Assembly: GCA_003427395.1 (NCBI GenBank) | Contig: BFEA01000092.1 | Location: 1,604,107-1,642,648 of the forward strand | Origin: Chara braunii | Taxonomy: Eukaryota > Streptophyta > Charophyceae > Charales > Characeae | Reading direction: 5' to 3' | Length of the DNA: 38,542 nucleotides | In this document: one piece after another, positions 37,931 to 38,542 of the stretch | How positions within the stretch are numbered: position 1 is the first letter of the stretch | Layout of the letters: each line of letters starts with the position of its first letter | The notes under the pieces: generated by a model | Database searches by the model: none | What the model was told of the DNA's origin: nothing | Seen by the model: only the letters and a program-made list of their open reading frames with translations | Program-made: the position numbers and the translations under genes

Positions 37931-38121
37931 TATATACATACATAGATATATATATTTGAGGTGCGCACCAACCACTGCCTTGAGGGCAATGGTTGGTGCC
38001 CAGCCCAAGGTATCGGTTGTCAAGCAGTCATTGACACTTAACCACAACCAGGGTTAAGGTGGGTTATTACTTATGGTGTAATCAGTAATGGGATTTTGCA
38101 GGCGGTTGAGGGTTCAGCCTC

Positions 38122-38158
38122 CTAATGAGTCGGTGAAACTCAGATGAAACAGTTTGTC
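38122..38158 (+). ncRNA. Hammerhead ribozyme-like core, copy 2 (mutated)
   Basis: CTAATGA, GTCGG, TGAAACT, CAGAT, GAAAC, AGTTT, GTC. The conserved CTGATGA has G to A and stem II has a mismatch. GAAA and the GTC cleavage triplet are intact. Probably inactive. Confidence 0.6.
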
Positions 38159-38219
38159 GCAACCCCTCGTTAGTTGTCCACTTCTCACTTTCTACCTACG
38201 TTTTACCAAGCAGCTCTGT

Positions 38220-38256
38220 TTTATGAGTCAGTGAAACTTCGACGACACAGTTTGTC
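38220..38256 (+). ncRNA. Hammerhead ribozyme-like core, copy 3 (mutated)
   Basis: TTTATGA, GTC...GAC stem, GACAC in place of GAAAC, AGTTT, GTC. The 5' core is damaged by the tandem junction. Inactive by sequence. Confidence 0.5.
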
Positions 38257-38335
38257 ACAACCCCTCGTTTGTTGCCCTCTTATCCCTCTCTGCCTACGGT
38301 TTACTGGACAACTCTGTTTGACGATAGAGGAGCAC

Positions 38336-38400
38336 AACAAGCGAGAGACTGTGACAAACTGTTTCATCGGAGTTTCACCGACTCATTGGGAAGTTGAACC
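38336..38400 (-). repeat. Inverted copy of the hammerhead repeat, copy 4
   Basis: Directly follows the GACGATA end of copy 3 in opposite orientation, giving a head-to-head inverted pair. On the minus strand it reads GGTTCAACTT, the core, then AGTCTCTCGCTTGTTG. Confidence 0.75.
38353..38389 (-). ncRNA. Hammerhead ribozyme-like core, copy 4 (mutated 5' core)
   Basis: Minus strand: CCAATGA, GTCGG, TGAAACT, CCGAT, GAAAC, AGTTT, GTC. Stem II pairs fully with one G-U wobble; GAAA, stem III and GTC are intact. CTGATGA has two substitutions, so cleavage is unlikely. Confidence 0.6.
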
Positions 38401-38429
38401 CATATATATATACATATAGAGTGGGTGAG

Positions 38430-38542
38430 TAATAGTCTACTTTGATTTTGGTTAAGGTAGATTATCATTTACAGTGTAATCAGTGAGGGGATTTTGTAGA
38501 CTGTTGAGGGTTCAGCCTCCTGATGAGTCGGTGAAACTCCGA
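38430..38542 (+). repeat. Hammerhead-bearing repeat, copy 5, cut by window end
   Basis: The leader TTAAGGTAGATTATCATTTA, AGTGTAATCAGTGAGGGG, GACTGTTGAGGGTTCAGCC, then the core start. It is the least diverged copy in the window as far as it goes. Confidence 0.8.
38520..38542 (+). ncRNA. Hammerhead ribozyme-like core, copy 5 (intact but truncated by window)
   Basis: CTGATGA, GTCGG, TGAAACT, CCGA, then the window ends. Everything visible fits the hammerhead consensus. Whether GAAA, stem III and GTC follow must be read from the adjoining sequence. Confidence 0.6.

Larger units (their letters stand above)
38045..38335 (+). repeat. Hammerhead-bearing repeats, copies 2 and 3
   Basis: Copy 2 has the leader (GTTATTACTTATGGTGTAATC), core at 38122 and CCCCTCGTTAGTTG. 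Copy 3 follows as a partial tandem joined inside the AGCTCTGTTT tail, with core at 38220 and a full tail through GACGATA at 38335. Confidence 0.8.

Overview
This looks like eukaryotic nuclear DNA from a streptophyte (green plant lineage). It is repeat-dense, with many microsatellites, and carries one long intronless gene for a plant-type PGAP1 GPI inositol-deacylase, a plant-type LINE remnant, U6-like sequences resembling plant U6 snRNA, and a Ty3/gypsy element primed by initiator tRNA-Met. A charophyte alga such as Chara is my best guess; this is inference, not proof. There are no prokaryotic operons and no CRISPR.

Layout. 1-73 is an assembly artefact: a 38-bp Nextera mate-pair junction adapter preceded by 35 bases copied from 19456-19490. 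104-1350 holds small inverted and tandem repeats. 1351-3696 is a 5'-truncated, frameshifted LINE (+). 3859-5133 is a TTAA-flanked terminal-inverted-repeat (TIR) element enclosing a three-unit array of U6 snRNA-like sequences (-). 5134-8696 is mostly unassigned and includes a second foldback element and the probable PGAP1 promoter/5'UTR. 8697-13481 is PGAP1 (+), the only convincing intact protein-coding gene. 13482-24500 is intergenic: microsatellites, a local duplication whose second copy carries a TIR element (an empty/filled site pair in one window), a tRNA-derived SINE, two poly(A)-only insertions with target-site duplications (TSDs), a 0.4-kb A-tailed retroposon, and the first member of a repeat family with hammerhead-ribozyme cores.

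24509-37156 is a Ty3/gypsy retrotransposon on the minus strand: LTRs of about 2.2 kb, a tRNA-iMet-like primer-binding site, gag with a CCHC knuckle, a DSG protease, RT-RNase H, a PHD/RING-like cysteine cluster, an HHCC+DDE integrase, and two to three extra ORFs after the integrase. Several nonsense codons and frameshifts make it a non-autonomous relic as assembled. The LTR interiors are identical over 1,785 bp down to the same N positions, while their ends have diverged, which points to a pasted consensus. 37157-38542 is a purine-rich satellite followed by several decayed, partly inverted hammerhead-bearing repeats next to (TA)n tracts; the last is cut by the window end.

Most notable items: the U6-derived array inside a TTAA TIR element, the hammerhead repeat family, two covarying hairpins at 26766-26903, the cysteine cluster and extra ORFs in the Ty3 element, and the two naked poly(A) insertions.
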